Assembly: GCA_907163375.1 (NCBI GenBank)
Contig: CAJQUW010010349.1
Span: 44,141 to 108,140 of the forward strand
DNA: 64,000 nt
Origin: Prostheceraeus crozeri
Lineage: Eukaryota; Platyhelminthes; Polycladida; Euryleptidae
Direction: 5' to 3'
In this document: positions 48,480 through 59,883 of the stretch, piece after piece
Layout: every line of letters starts with the position of its first letter
Position numbering within the stretch: position 1 is the first letter of the stretch
Made by a program: the position numbers and the translations under genes
The notes under the pieces: model-generated
Database searches by the model: none
What the model was told of the DNA's origin: nothing
What the model saw: only the letters and a program-made list of their open reading frames with translations

Positions 48480-49872
48480 ACGTCAAGTGGGATAACTTGT
48501 GTCACTTATTTGCGTTTTTTGAGACTGCGTCCGAGGAATTTTTTTTAGAACTCCAAAGTCACATGGTACTAAATTTCAAGTTTCTAGAAATACCAAACAT
48601 ATATTTTGAAATTTTTCTAGCTCTACTTTTGACACTAGGATCCGCCAAAGATGGAACAAGTTGCCCCCTCAAATGGGCAACCTGTGCCACTCATTGTATT
48701 TTATACTACTTCGGTCAGTTATTTACAGATATTACTCGAAATCTCAAACCCAATGTTTCTAATATATAGTACCGAATATAAACAATAACAATCGCACATG
48801 AAACTCGGAGATTGCCATTCGTCGCATTGCATTGAAGCGAAGCATAGGTCTGACACTAGGGCGTAGACTGCCACGCACAGGGGAAGGGTTCGAACCCCAC
48901 CACCTGCTTTTTCAAAACTCGTCGTGAGGTCATGAAGTGGAAGACTTTATTGTTTTCGATGTTCTGTTATACTCGTATAATAAAGAATACTGTACACAGT
49001 CACAAGCCACGAATTAAATTGAAGCAAATTTTATCGCAACATCAAGTGCCGATACTGCATGTACAGCATATTTAGTAAAAGCCCTCACGCAAAACTAGTA
49101 ATTACGTTAAAATTATTGGATCGAATATTGTTAGTGCCCGGTAATGCTAACAAGTAGCATAATGTACGCATGCTACAGTTTCAAATTGCAAGTGCCGTAT
49201 ACAGCCTTCGATAGAGTCAATCATTACATAAGTTAGATATTTTGATTTTCTGGTCATTATTCTACGTTTCGCACAGTCGCAAAAAAACGAATGCAAAATA
49301 TCTCAAGCTGCAAAGAAACCGACCTTAAATATAGGCTTATATGTCTTCATCATTCAAAGAAGCTGCAAGCATCATTAGGAGTCATAGTTACAGTCAATTG
49401 ATGATCTATTTTGCTGATCAATAGCCATAATTAATATTTTTGAACAGCATATAGTTAATGAGAATCATTTCTGTACAATGGAAATTTTATGTTGCCACCG
49501 GACTCCTGGGTAACTTGTGCCACGAAAATCGACAAATTTTATTAAATGATTCTCTCAACTTCAAAAATATTCTTTTTCTTATCTCATGCCCCACGTAATA
49601 GGATATCTTAATGTTGAATAAGTTGAAATAAACCATCGATACCCACCACGTGAAAGATTTTTGCATTTGGAAAAGTGCAAAAAATGACTTTTTTCAAAAA
49701 AATATCAGAAAATTTGAATTGTGTAGAAAGTCTCAGGACCGATGCAACTCTTTGTGAAGTTAAGTCAGTTTTACAGGAAAAATAATTACAGGACCGATGA
49801 TATCGTTACAAATTTTCTAGATGGAAGTGATGGTCTAAAAACGACCGTGGCACAAGTTACCACAGTTGACGG
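48480..49872. mobile_element. Unclassified TA-flanked TIR element
   Basis: The left end is ACGTCAAGTGGGATAACTTG. The right end, read inverted, is CCGTCAACTGTGGTAACTTG. TA lies outside each end (48478 and 49873). The inner phrase TAACTTGTGCCAC recurs at about 49507 and, in variant or inverted form, near 48655-48695. There is no transposase ORF, so it is non-autonomous. The class is unknown; TA target use suggests the Tc1/mariner or a related DDE group. Confidence 0.65.
48860..48921 (+). other. tRNA-like B-box remnant
   Basis: GGGTTCGAACCCC at about 48896 is a perfect internal-promoter B box, followed by CACCACCTGCTTTTT, like an acceptor end and Pol III terminator. The 5' acceptor and A box are not found and the T stem has two mismatches. 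A SINE or tRNA pseudogene scrap is more likely than a gene. Confidence 0.3.
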
Positions 49873-49874
49873 TA

Positions 49875-51006
49875 CTAAGCGTTTAAACCCAAACGAATTT
49901 AATGTGCAATAACTTGATTGTATGATTTTCAATTATTAAATCTAAACGACTTTCTCTCTCTCTCTTCTCTTGCAAGATAAATCGAAGCACTACATCGGTG
50001 CACAACAAATGGAATGTAGGAACTTTGTCAAATGGCCAACCGGGAAATTTCAACAATTTGAAGGCGGTGATTTACTTGAAGCATAACACAATAATTCCAT
50101 CGAATGTTATTCAGGAACATAGAAATTGATACATAAAGGTATAAAAACTTATGCCAGACTCGCATAATGATGGTTGATATTGATTTTATTGCTCAAACTC
50201 GGCTACCATATCAATTTTTTCCTCAATGGATAGCACTTCAGGCAATTAACTACACATGTCGTCTGGTGGGCGGAATCATATGAAATTGAATTCAAATTTG
50301 TTTAAATTAACAAAATCAGTTTAAAGTACTCATGGCAAATGATAGTAACGTGAGTCAATTGGACATGATTTTTTTTTGAAATTGGAGTTGAACTTCCAGA
50401 TTTACCGTATATTGAAATGAAAATCACGAAACTACACATATAGTCTGGTGGGCTAATGAAGGTTAAAGATGACAACATTCTTCTCCCAATTCTCTTCGGT
50501 GTTCATGCACTAGATCTTTATGCTTTAAGTGCTGGAGATGGGAACGGTCGAGATTGATAAAAAAGTTTTGATACTTATCAATTTTTCGCAGATGTCTTGC
50601 TTTACGAATGACTTCTTGTTTAGCATCAAAAGTCACTTAGTGAACTTTAATCATACAGTAGTGCGCGCAGCATTGCAGTCGATGAACACAAGCGACACCA
50701 TGCGGCGGAATAATGTACATTTCCTTCATCATATTTTCAATCTCATTTTTGTCATCATCCTTCCTTTTATAGACAGCTTCATGCAACTTCAATTTGTAAC
50801 CAGTACTCGGGCGGCCGGCCAGCCGGTCTTCAAAATTTATGGCCGGGGCAGCGACCTGTTCAAACGCTGAATGAATCACTATGAGCAGCACATGTGATTT
50901 TCAAAAGTGGTACAGATAGGTTCTGTGGATAGATTCTGTGGAGAGTTTGTGTTGTCTGCTGATGGCTAGCCACTGACTAGGATAATGAATAGACTGCGGA
51001 CGCTCA
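49875..51006. other. Unassigned sequence
   Basis: Includes a GC-rich patch, GGGCGGCCGGCCAGCCGGTC at about 50808, unusual for this window. ORFs 50529-50870 + and 50637-50891 - overlap each other and show no family motif. Confidence 0.35.
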
Positions 51007-51831
51007 TCACCAGATGTAGCCAGAGAAATCCACGGCCAGTGACCGGTTGATAATAAACGGCGACAACGCGAAACAGATGCAAGAAATTCTATAGTAAGCA
51101 CGCGTGAAGAGAAAACGGAATGTTCCTGAGATAATTACCCACCGAGTTTCACCAACAGCTATGAGTTTATTAAGTAACGATGTTGTTAGTAACACACGTA
51201 TTTCAATACAAAGCCGAATGATGGAATTATTTAAGTGATGTATTTTGACATTGAAAAGGCAATTGATTGGATCAAGTGGACTACAATCAAGCTCGCGATC
51301 CAGCAAATCTAAAACCACATTCGAACATTTCTTTACAATATCAATGATAAAACGTTCCAATTCAAAATTTGTTGGCGGTTTTTTCGAATTGCATAAAACT
51401 TTCTTCAGGAAATAATGACAGCACTTCACGACTTGAACAACTGATTTGCTGGGCAATAACAAACCTCCCCTTTGCTTTATTTTAAAAAGTAATGATTGCG
51501 AAGACAATTCATCAGTACAAAATAAGCTCTCTCTGCATTTTTGACATTTGATTACAGATGACACTGTCTGTGGGGCCCAGCCGGCCATGTAAAACAAGAC
51601 ATCATCTTCAAAATGACTGAAACTATCAGAATTGAAATAGTCAACTTCTGAATGCGAACAGGTCAAGTTTTGTGATTTCGATGATGATTGCACAAGTTCT
51701 TCTATCATGCGCTCATCTTCTGCGTCTCTCTCAGACTGTTCCAAACAGTTTCGCGAGTCTGAAATACCTGACAAGCAAAGGCGAAGACAACAAGAGCTCT
51801 GCAAGTGTATAAGAGATTCAGAGCAGTGCAC
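51007..51831 (-). pseudogene. P-element/THAP9-type transposase C-terminal fragment
   Basis: An open frame of 274 codons. FEDDVLFYMAGWAPQTV is the YIAGYV-like block, followed by IKCQKCRESLFC (CxxC) and RGGLLLPSKSVVQVVKCC, the GGL-yPS block of the P-type C-terminal domain. The catalytic RNase H core and THAP domain are absent, and no TIRs were found nearby. The long open frame is notable beside the broken P elements at the left. It could be a relic or an exon of a domesticated gene. Only weakly similar to the 1876-5358 element. Confidence 0.7.
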
Positions 51832-51834
51832 GCA

Positions 51835-54579
51835 TCCAAATTGAGCATGATGTGCATGTCTCTATATTATGCTTGAGTTTGGTGGTGGGAGCTCTTAACT
51901 CGCAGCGATAGTATTTACACGGATGTGGAAAAGGATAAAAACCAAATTTGATGGAGGTGATCGGGAATGGCACTCTCCCCAGTGGCAATGTTTCACCATG
52001 ATTAAATGAAATGCAATCTCGAGCTCTCAGAGCTTTATTAATTTGCTGACCAATTCATTCATTCATCACACTTAAGATCCATCCTCTAATCGGGTTCGTC
52101 TCACAATTGTGAATCTCTAAATAGAGAAAACGTATTGCATAACGCTAGCAAGTCCTTAAGAAATTATGTTTGCTATTTTTGATTAAAAAGATGATTTGAA
52201 TGCCGTCATCATCACTGCAGTATATTTACTCAACTCTTCAGAATGACATCATCAGCATCAAAAGCAATCGACAATTCTTGAGAACCTGTAGCTGAGTATC
52301 TATTCATATTTACTAAATTCATTCCTTTACAAAATAACTTGAATACAAAGTCACTTGACAACTGCGACTGTGAATTTTCTGCTATTTATCAAAGCGGAGT
52401 CAAATGAAAGACCAATTTGCCCAAATTTTGATATAATTCCCGATGTGTCGCAGACCTGATGCTTCCTCAGGCGAGTTAGTGTTATCTTCAGTTAATTGTT
52501 CATGTCATCATGCTTATTTTTGATTGCAAATCGGAATTAAATTTGATCGAATACAACTTGACTACCTCTTTAATGAAAGTCTTAGATGTAATAGACACTA
52601 TTTTGCGTTCTTACATTGTCGCCGCTGATTATCGACCGCTGATGTATTTTCTTATTTAGAAACACGAAGCGGCTTCACTTTCCCGACACTGGGAGATGGA
52701 CACGTGCGCAGTCTAGTCAGTGGGGCTAGCACAAGCTGATGCACTCCCAATTAGCGAGATTTTGTCACTCTGTAGATCAATTTGATAAATAATTAAAATT
52801 TTTGAAAGGTGTGACTAAAAATTATTGAAACATTCATGAGAGAAAACGAAATAACATCTCTACGGTCTAAAATTCGATGTGTCGTTTTAAAAATAAAGTC
52901 CTAGAAATTGTCTGACAAAAATATGAGTCTCTCCGATTGCCATGTCACGTGATTATCGATGATTATCATAGATATGTAAACGGACGTGCAACGAGGCATT
53001 ACAGACGGTCATTTTTGGACATTGTACGAATGCATTGAAGAAGTTTTGGCCCCAAACACGAATTTTGTTTGGTGAAACACGTGCTAATGTCTTACATGAC
53101 ATCTGAACTCCACATGGCAATGATACTCTTTCCCATTTGACCACTTTCCGCTAGACAAAGATGACATCCACGTCTGCTGAGCTGAGTCCACTGAAGCTTT
53201 CAGAACAGTTAGTCGAGCAAGATCAGTATCTATCGGTGAAATGTGTCGCTCATTAGCGAGCTTGTAAGGAGAGTCACTTTTCACTTCAGGATATGGAACA
53301 ATTAACTGGAGGTTAGCATGGATTGTTTATCCAGGAACGGGTGAGAAAACAGTCTATAAGATACGACCTTTTGTAGCTGAAACAACGCCATCTTTCATCG
53401 ACAGCACGAGTCCCAATTCTTCCAAAAAACAAGGGAATTCTTAACACTTCGAGTTGTCGATCTGCTTGGCAGTCACCATGGCATAGGCCTACTCACCAGA
53501 TTTGAATTGTGTGATAGGTGTCTCTTTGAGTAGACTCGAATGAGAAATTATAAAAATCGATTTGTTGTTGATGCTATTGTGGAATATTCCATCGAAATTT
53601 TTCGTTCAATCTCTCAGGAGTCCTTGACCTAAGTCCGAAAATCTCTCAGACCATTGTGGCATTGTGATTGAATATGGTGGAGATCATGTAGCCAAATGAA
53701 TAAACTGTTCAGCTGAATACCCTCATTAAAGTAATTTCTAACAAAATTTCATAGATTTCCGTAAAACTCTGACTAAAAAATGTGATTGACTGAAATCATT
53801 TCTGATTGAATTTACACGATGCACGCTAATGTTTCTATCTCGTTACAGAAAATAGTGGGCCAGAGTGAATACTATCCATTGAGAGAGGCCACAAAACCCG
53901 GTATTGCCTAAATGCGAATTTCTATTAGGTAAGGCCTTTCAACCGGCCCAGCCGGTTATTGTCAGGCAAGTGACTCCAGACAACAGACTGGTCACTCACC
54001 AACAGTCGCAAAGCACAGCTCAATTGACAGGTTGCAGCATCAAAAAATTACAGCATAGAAATTGGAGACATGCTTAAGAAAATAGAGACCGTAAACATGA
54101 AATAAATGGAAATCATACTTCTACAGAGGAGGAGCTAAGTAACAAGGCACAGTAAGCAAAAGCAAGAATTGGAAAGAAAGTCAAAGTTACCGTTGATACT
54201 AACTTTATATCCGCACCAGCTTAAACTTATTTTTCCGAACTTCTGAGTTGTCATTGTTGAATTCTGTGAAATAATGTGTTACACATGTTTCAAACGCAAT
54301 ATTTCATTCGCTCATGCTGTCGACCGCTCATGAAGATGCGATGTAGGATTTTGATAATTTGGTGCGGCTATCTTAACATTCCTACAACCTCGATTTTTCA
54401 ATCGATGATTACTCATAAATTGCCGTACAATTTTTGAATAATGAGTGGTGGCACAAGCTGGCATGCTTCAACTCATGTCTAAGTGTTGTTTTCGAGAGTG
54501 GCACATCCGATTTTTTATATGTTGGGGATATTGGCACGGACAATTTTCTCTCATGTAGCACCGTTTCTTATTTCAACTA
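51835..54579. other. Unassigned 2.7 kb
   Basis: Short ORFs only, none with recognised motifs. GGCCCAGCCGG near 53945 is a small GC-rich palindrome-like patch. No terminal repeats found. Confidence 0.3.
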
Positions 54580-54759
54580 CACTGTAAATCGCTCAATACC
54601 AATCACATACGAAGGATACATACCAAAATATTTTCTGTATTTCTGTATTCTCTTGGTATATATTTGTATGCTTTTCGTATGTTATTTCAAGTGTGGTATG
54701 CTTTACATACTAAAGCCATACCAGCACAATGTTAAACGAAAGCATCAATGATTTCTAAT

Positions 54760-55281
54760 CACAGAATTAGACAGGTCGTCTCTTCTTCTGTTTGACTAGA
54801 AGAGAGGCATTGGAACATGTAACATAAATGAAATGGCACAATCTGCTGACATAATACCATAGCAATCGAACAATAAGCAGCCAGTTCAACATTAAACACG
54901 CCAAATTGTGCAAAGTTTCAGTGACTGTTATCAACCGGATCACACAGCAAAGAGACACAGACGATGTCAAGTTCTACAAAGAAGTTTGTGCACGTTTTTT
55001 CATGCGCCTGCTAACTTTTTTTAAAATGATCGGAGGGCCCAACATTATCGAGAAAACTTTTGCGCAATGATCTGAGTTCTTCGAATCTGAAGGAATCGAG
55101 GCGATCGGAGCATTTTGAAGGAATTCAGAGCAATCCGCAAGCGACACACGACTACTTTTCATATCTCTGTAAGGTAATAGGAATTTCTTTTTGCCCACCT
55201 ATTAAGTTCCTGCATGTGCCATCTGTTTGAATCAGTTTGCACTCCTAGCAAAGTGATACGATTAAACAATCTAATTCTGTG
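54760..55281. mobile_element. hAT-like non-autonomous insertion with perfect 8-bp duplication
   Basis: TTTCTAAT flanks both sides (54752-54759 and 55282-55289). The ends are CACAGAATTAGA and its inverse TCTAATTCTGTG. Copy 1 of the host element has the continuous empty site at about 23212. 522 bp. The 74-codon minus ORF at 54974-55198 is unrecognised. An 8-bp duplication with short TIRs fits hAT (P also makes 8 bp, but these termini differ from the P-like element). Confidence 0.85.
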
Positions 55282-56088
55282 TTTCTAATATATGTTGATT
55301 TTAGGACTTTTGTAAGTAGTGCGATAGTGACATTCAAGAGTCATACTTTCAATATTGAATTCGATTTTAATACACGTAAGTCTAAGGCATTTCATGAATA
55401 ATCAATAAGATTTCAACCATCAACAATTATGCATTATGCAATTTTGAAATTAAGCATATTATCAATCCGAAATAAAAACACATTATAATTCATGAACGCA
55501 AAAATAGTCATGTTTGAGATATATAAGTCAACATGATTTCACTAAAGATATCGTTTAAATGAAATGATGTTTATCAACTTGGGTCATAAAGTAGAGTTAA
55601 CTAAATGTCCTGCTAATGTTGCTAGACAAGTTTCATCGACGACATATTCGTGGAGCATGAAATTAGCAATAAGCCTAATGTACTCAAATATCACTCTATC
55701 AAACACACAATATTCACCACTTGTATTACCGAAAAAAGTTATTTGACAGTAGTATGTAATACATACATTTTTTTGCTATGTGACTTAAAGATGAACATAC
55801 CAAATGGATACCAGATGCATACGAATAAGGGTGAATTTCCATCGGGTCTCGTATATAAAACATACCAACAATTCGTATTTCAGTGTAAAACAGCCAATCA
55901 CAGATAGAATAGTTCGTATCGCTACATACCAATCGCATACCAAAGTAAGTGAGATGTGGTATGAAAAACATACCGGATCTCTGTAGACATACCAGAATCT
56001 CGTATCAGATGTTAGCGAACATCTTCGCTAAAAACATATTCGCGACTGCTATTACCGAAAAAAGGTATTTGACAGTAGTATATAATAT

Positions 56089-56094
<6 letters not shown>

Positions 56095-56136
<42 letters not shown>
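56095..56136. repeat. (TA)n tract bordering the long inverted repeat
   Basis: A matching TA tract follows the right arm at 56604-56625. Confidence 0.9.
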
Positions 56137-56139
<3 letters not shown>

Positions 56140-56588
56140 CGAGAAAACAATTCTTCACACAACATGTTTCATCTTTTTCAAAGACTTCCTCAGGTGTAAC
56201 AAGAGGGCGGGGATGGAATCACTTAAATACATTGATCAACAACGTTCAGTAAAATAGTTAAGTCACAAGTAGAAGCAATAATAAAATCAATATCGTTAAA
56301 ACTCGCAAATCAATTCAATAGATATCAACTGGTAAAAGACTTTTTAAAAGATATGGTAAAAAGACTTGGTAAAAGATATCTTTTACCAGTTGATATCTAT
56401 TGAATTGATTTGCGAGTTTTAACGATATTGATTTTATTATTGCTTCTACTTGTGACTTAACTATTTTACTGAACGTTGTTGATCAATGTATTTAAGTGAT
56501 TCCATCCCCGCCCTCTTGTTACACCTGAGGAAGTCTTTGAAAAAGATGAAACATGTTGTGTGAAGAATTGTTTTCTCGTCGATATATT
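56131..56588. repeat. Near-perfect long inverted repeat
   Basis: Arms 56131-56339 and 56379-56588 (about 209 nt) look identical by eye, separated by 39 nt. Each arm, read outward, contains CACCTGAGGAAGTC, GATGAAACATGTTG and TTTTCTCGTCGATATA and then meets (TA)n. That layout resembles the 3' tails of the PLEs here. This suggests a short head-to-head retroelement pair with its tails facing out. No ORF of interest. Confidence 0.92.
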
Positions 56589-56932
56589 GTGCACTAACAA
56601 ACAATATATATATATATATATATATTGCTATGTGACTTAAAGCTGCACATACCAAACACATGCCAGAGGCATACGAATAAGGATGAATTTGCATCGGGTC
56701 TCCTATATAAAACATGCTAACAACTCGTATTTCAGTGTAAAACAGCCAATCACAGATAGAATAGTTAGTATCGCTACATATCAATCACATACGAAAGTAA
56801 GTGAGAATTCGTATGAAAAACATACCGGATCTCTGTAGACACACCAGAATCTCGTATCAGATGTTAGTTTCAAATTGTATGTGATTTTGGTATATATTTG
56901 TATGTCATTTTCGTAACCCGCGATTTACAGTG

Positions 56933-57973
56933 TAATGAGGTCGACTTGGATTTCCTTCATTTAGGCAACCCAATCCTTTTCCCAATAGGACTCTCAATCC
57001 CAATAGCAAGCCTGGCCGCCCAGTCCATTGATCTTTTTGAAGCATTTAATTCCATTTCAAAGCATGCATTGACGTCAACATTGCAGTAATTTGTAAAACT
57101 GATGTTTTATGAAAAATTTCCATCAAATGTTATACAAAAAAGACACAACCCAACCAAGCCAACTAGAAAGAGAAACAAAAGGTAGAATCTGGGGAATTGG
57201 CGATCAAGAACTTTTATCTGGTTCCACATGAATGAAGTGATCAAGTTACTTAGTAAGCGAGTTTCGTGCGACAATAATCAGTGACACTATGAAACATTAT
57301 TCTATACCTCGATGGCATGCTTGCGAGCTAAGCTTTGAATGGACAAATAAAACAAATGGAAATAGCAGAAAATATTTTATCGAAATGGTATCAAAATTAA
57401 CTTTGAAAATACTTGGATGAAAATACTAATAACTTTGCTATATATGTATGTATATTTAAAACAAAGACATTCAGCAAATGTTGCCAGACACCTCAGCCAC
57501 TGTTCATGTATCGTGAAACTAGATATAATGCAAAACTACACAGATATTTACACATCCTGAACATCAAATTATAATGAATGAAGATTTAGAAAATCTACAT
57601 TGCGATGAAAAGGAACATCTTACTTTTCACTTGGAAGTTTGCGTCAGTTTCAGTAAAATTCATACCGATATTGTGAAGGATTCTAATTTTATTGAGACTT
57701 TAATATAGTTGCATATCAGAATTCTGCTTTCATCAAAACTAGGATCACATGAATATGATACAATTTCAATTCTATAGCTGATTGTTTCATTCTATACAAG
57801 CAACTAGAAACTGCTGTTTAGTATGATAATTTGGAATGTCTACGTAAAAGCATTACTTTTTTAAGCAACAAGCTACTTTTAGATAGTTCATCATCTCACT
57901 CCAAACTGGTCTCTGATTTTTTCAATGGATGATCAAGACGCATAAATGAAACATGATTATATAAAAGCATTGT
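56933..57973. other. Unassigned 1 kb
   Basis: No recognised ORF or repeat. Confidence 0.3.
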
Positions 57974-58525
57974 CGGAGTTTTCCACTTGATATACCCAGG
58001 TATATTAAGTGGGAATTAATGCCAGTTAATATACCAGGGTCTGCTAACTCACGCCAACCTTTCATTATGATTTTGCAACATTCAACATTTCTCCTGGAAT
58101 TAAAGCTACTGCTGATTTTTATAAATCAAGCACTCATCTTGGGTTCGCATGTAATCACACCGGAGAGGATTAGACGAAGTGATAAGTCTAATTACCTGTA
58201 TATTAGCGTTTTCAAAATCCCGACCTTTTTGATCCCCCCAACACCTTACACCCTAACAATTGTGATAAATTGCATTCAAATTGTGAATTTCTTTTCATTA
58301 CAGTTTACAGTTTCAAGCTCATGTGTATCAAATTATAAGCACCTGTAATATATCTTAGTTACTATAGTGGCGAATTATCAAATAATCAAATATGGAATAA
58401 TCAAATATGCTTATTTTGTGGTGTTTTCATTTAATATACCCGGGTATATTATCCTGATCCAAACTTCTTCTGCAGTTTCGTCATTTTCCAGTTAATATAC
58501 CCGGTATATTAAGTGGAAAACTCCG
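57974..58525. mobile_element. MITE with palindrome-bearing TIRs
   Basis: CGGAGTTTTCCACTTGATAT at 57974 and the inverse of CGGAGTTTTCCACTTAATAT ending 58525, about 45 bp per TIR. Each TIR includes the palindromic ATATACC-GGTATAT. Further copies of that palindrome lie just inside (58028 and 58434). No clear target duplication and no ORF of note. Confidence 0.8.
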
Positions 58526-59145
58526 GTGGTTATTACAAAATGTTAAGACTGATAGAAAAATACATGTTTGAGATATGTAGGCCATTGAAGCGAAATCAAG
58601 AAAGAATAATCAAAGAAATATTGTGAAAACATAATTAAAAGAAAATTTTGGTATACATCGGATTCGAAGAGCGATATCTCGTCAAAACTTTTCTTGTCTC
58701 TGTACATAAAATCAATTTAAAATGGACATTGCTACTTGCAATTACTTCAGTAGCAGCTATGTCATTAAAATACTATTTCAGAAGGGAAACCAATCATCTG
58801 ATAAACAACGCGAAGCGATTCACTTACAATCCAGGCACAGATCGAGGATTGCAAATTTAAGACAAAAATTCCATAATAACTTTTAATTACTGGTGGTTTG
58901 AAATGTTCATATTAATCTATATCTCATCAACCGGGATTAAGGCATCTGCGATTAGCAAGATTTGAATCGTGGCACGAGTAAATGACGCAGCCTAGCGATT
59001 AAAAAGATAGAACAGTGTTGTATTACCAGAGTTGCCATGGGAAAGGGAATTCCTATGTATATGGTATACTGGAGGAATGGGAAGGAATTTTTACTCTACC
59101 GGAATGGGCCTGTGAAATAGGCCTGTGAGTCAAAATGCATCAAAG
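58526..59145. other. Unassigned sequence
   Basis: The 70-codon ORF 58648-58860 + shows no family motif. Confidence 0.3.
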
Positions 59146-59883
59146 CAGGGATGCGGAGTCCTATCATTTTGGTAGTACTCCGGCTTTTGATAGGACTCCG
59201 ACTCCGGGTGGCAATCATAAAAAGTCTAGTTTTTTTAAAAAACTGGTAACCTACATCCTTGCCTACATCATATATCATTATATACTTACCTGAACCTATT
59301 TTTAGTGATCGTTGCTGCATCATCTATCAATCATTTTCGATCAAAGTTTGTCAAATGTCGCTTTCAGTTGGATGCATGCGACTCGGCTCCTCCCATCTTG
59401 TTGATGCGTGTTTTGCACGGTTTTTCTCTAGTCTCTACCAGAGAGGTACATCCCCATCCTTCTTCAAAAAATATGAGCACAGCTTTCGATTTTAATATGC
59501 GCTTTAAATGAGACATCACACGTACACGATTAATGTGAGGGTAAGAGGTAATGTTCTCCGACAAACTAGCATTACATTTTTGTCTCTGATGAGACCTTTG
59601 GTGCGTAGGTGTGATCGAGGATAGGAAGGCTTGTCTTCTCTACTAAATCACTGAGTGAAAAGACAATCCTTTTTTCACTATCACGGTTCATTCCCTCAAC
59701 TATTACAAGCTTTGCATGTACTGCTGTCTCTGTACTTTTGTTTGACGGAGAAAGTTGACATCAAGACAGTGACAGCTCTATGCACGAGGATAAATAGTCT
59801 GTTTGTATTATTATTTTTATATGTATAATATCTCGTTCGGGTCTAGTTACAGGCCGGAGTCCGACTCCGACTTAGCATCCCTG
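59146..59883. mobile_element. hAT-like MITE (GGAGTC-rich)
   Basis: Ends are CAGGGATGCGGAGTCC and, inverted, CAGGGATGCTAAGTCGGAG. Subterminal CCGACTCCG / CGGAGTC runs are seen on both sides. The flanks CATCAAAG and CACCAGTG match at 5 of 8 bases, possibly an eroded 8-bp duplication. CAG termini fit hAT. A piece of the same family lies in the mariner at 41945-42105. Confidence 0.7.

Larger units (their letters stand above)
54580..56932. mobile_element. CATAC-motif element, copy 3 (both ends present)
   Basis: Termini are CACTGTAAATCGC at 54580 and, inverted, GCGATTTACAGTG ending 56932, each bordered by TA. The subterminal and interior regions are packed with CATAC or GTATG in both orientations, often as CATACC or CATACGAA. 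About 250 bp from 55735 is repeated directly from about 56043. The repeat is interrupted by a (TA)n tract and the long inverted repeat. A hAT-like element sits at 54760-55281. There is no transposase ORF, so it is non-autonomous. Family unknown to me. Confidence 0.8.

Noticed and set aside
48860-48921. tRNA gene
   Set aside because: Only the B box and a T run are convincing. There is no acceptor pairing, A box or anticodon arm.
54974-55198. 74-codon ORF as a gene within the hAT-like insertion
   Set aside because: Short, no motif, inside a 522-bp non-autonomous unit.
58925-58985. Second tRNA-like stretch (reverse strand, GATTCAAATC)
   Set aside because: No cloverleaf can be drawn and no A box is present.
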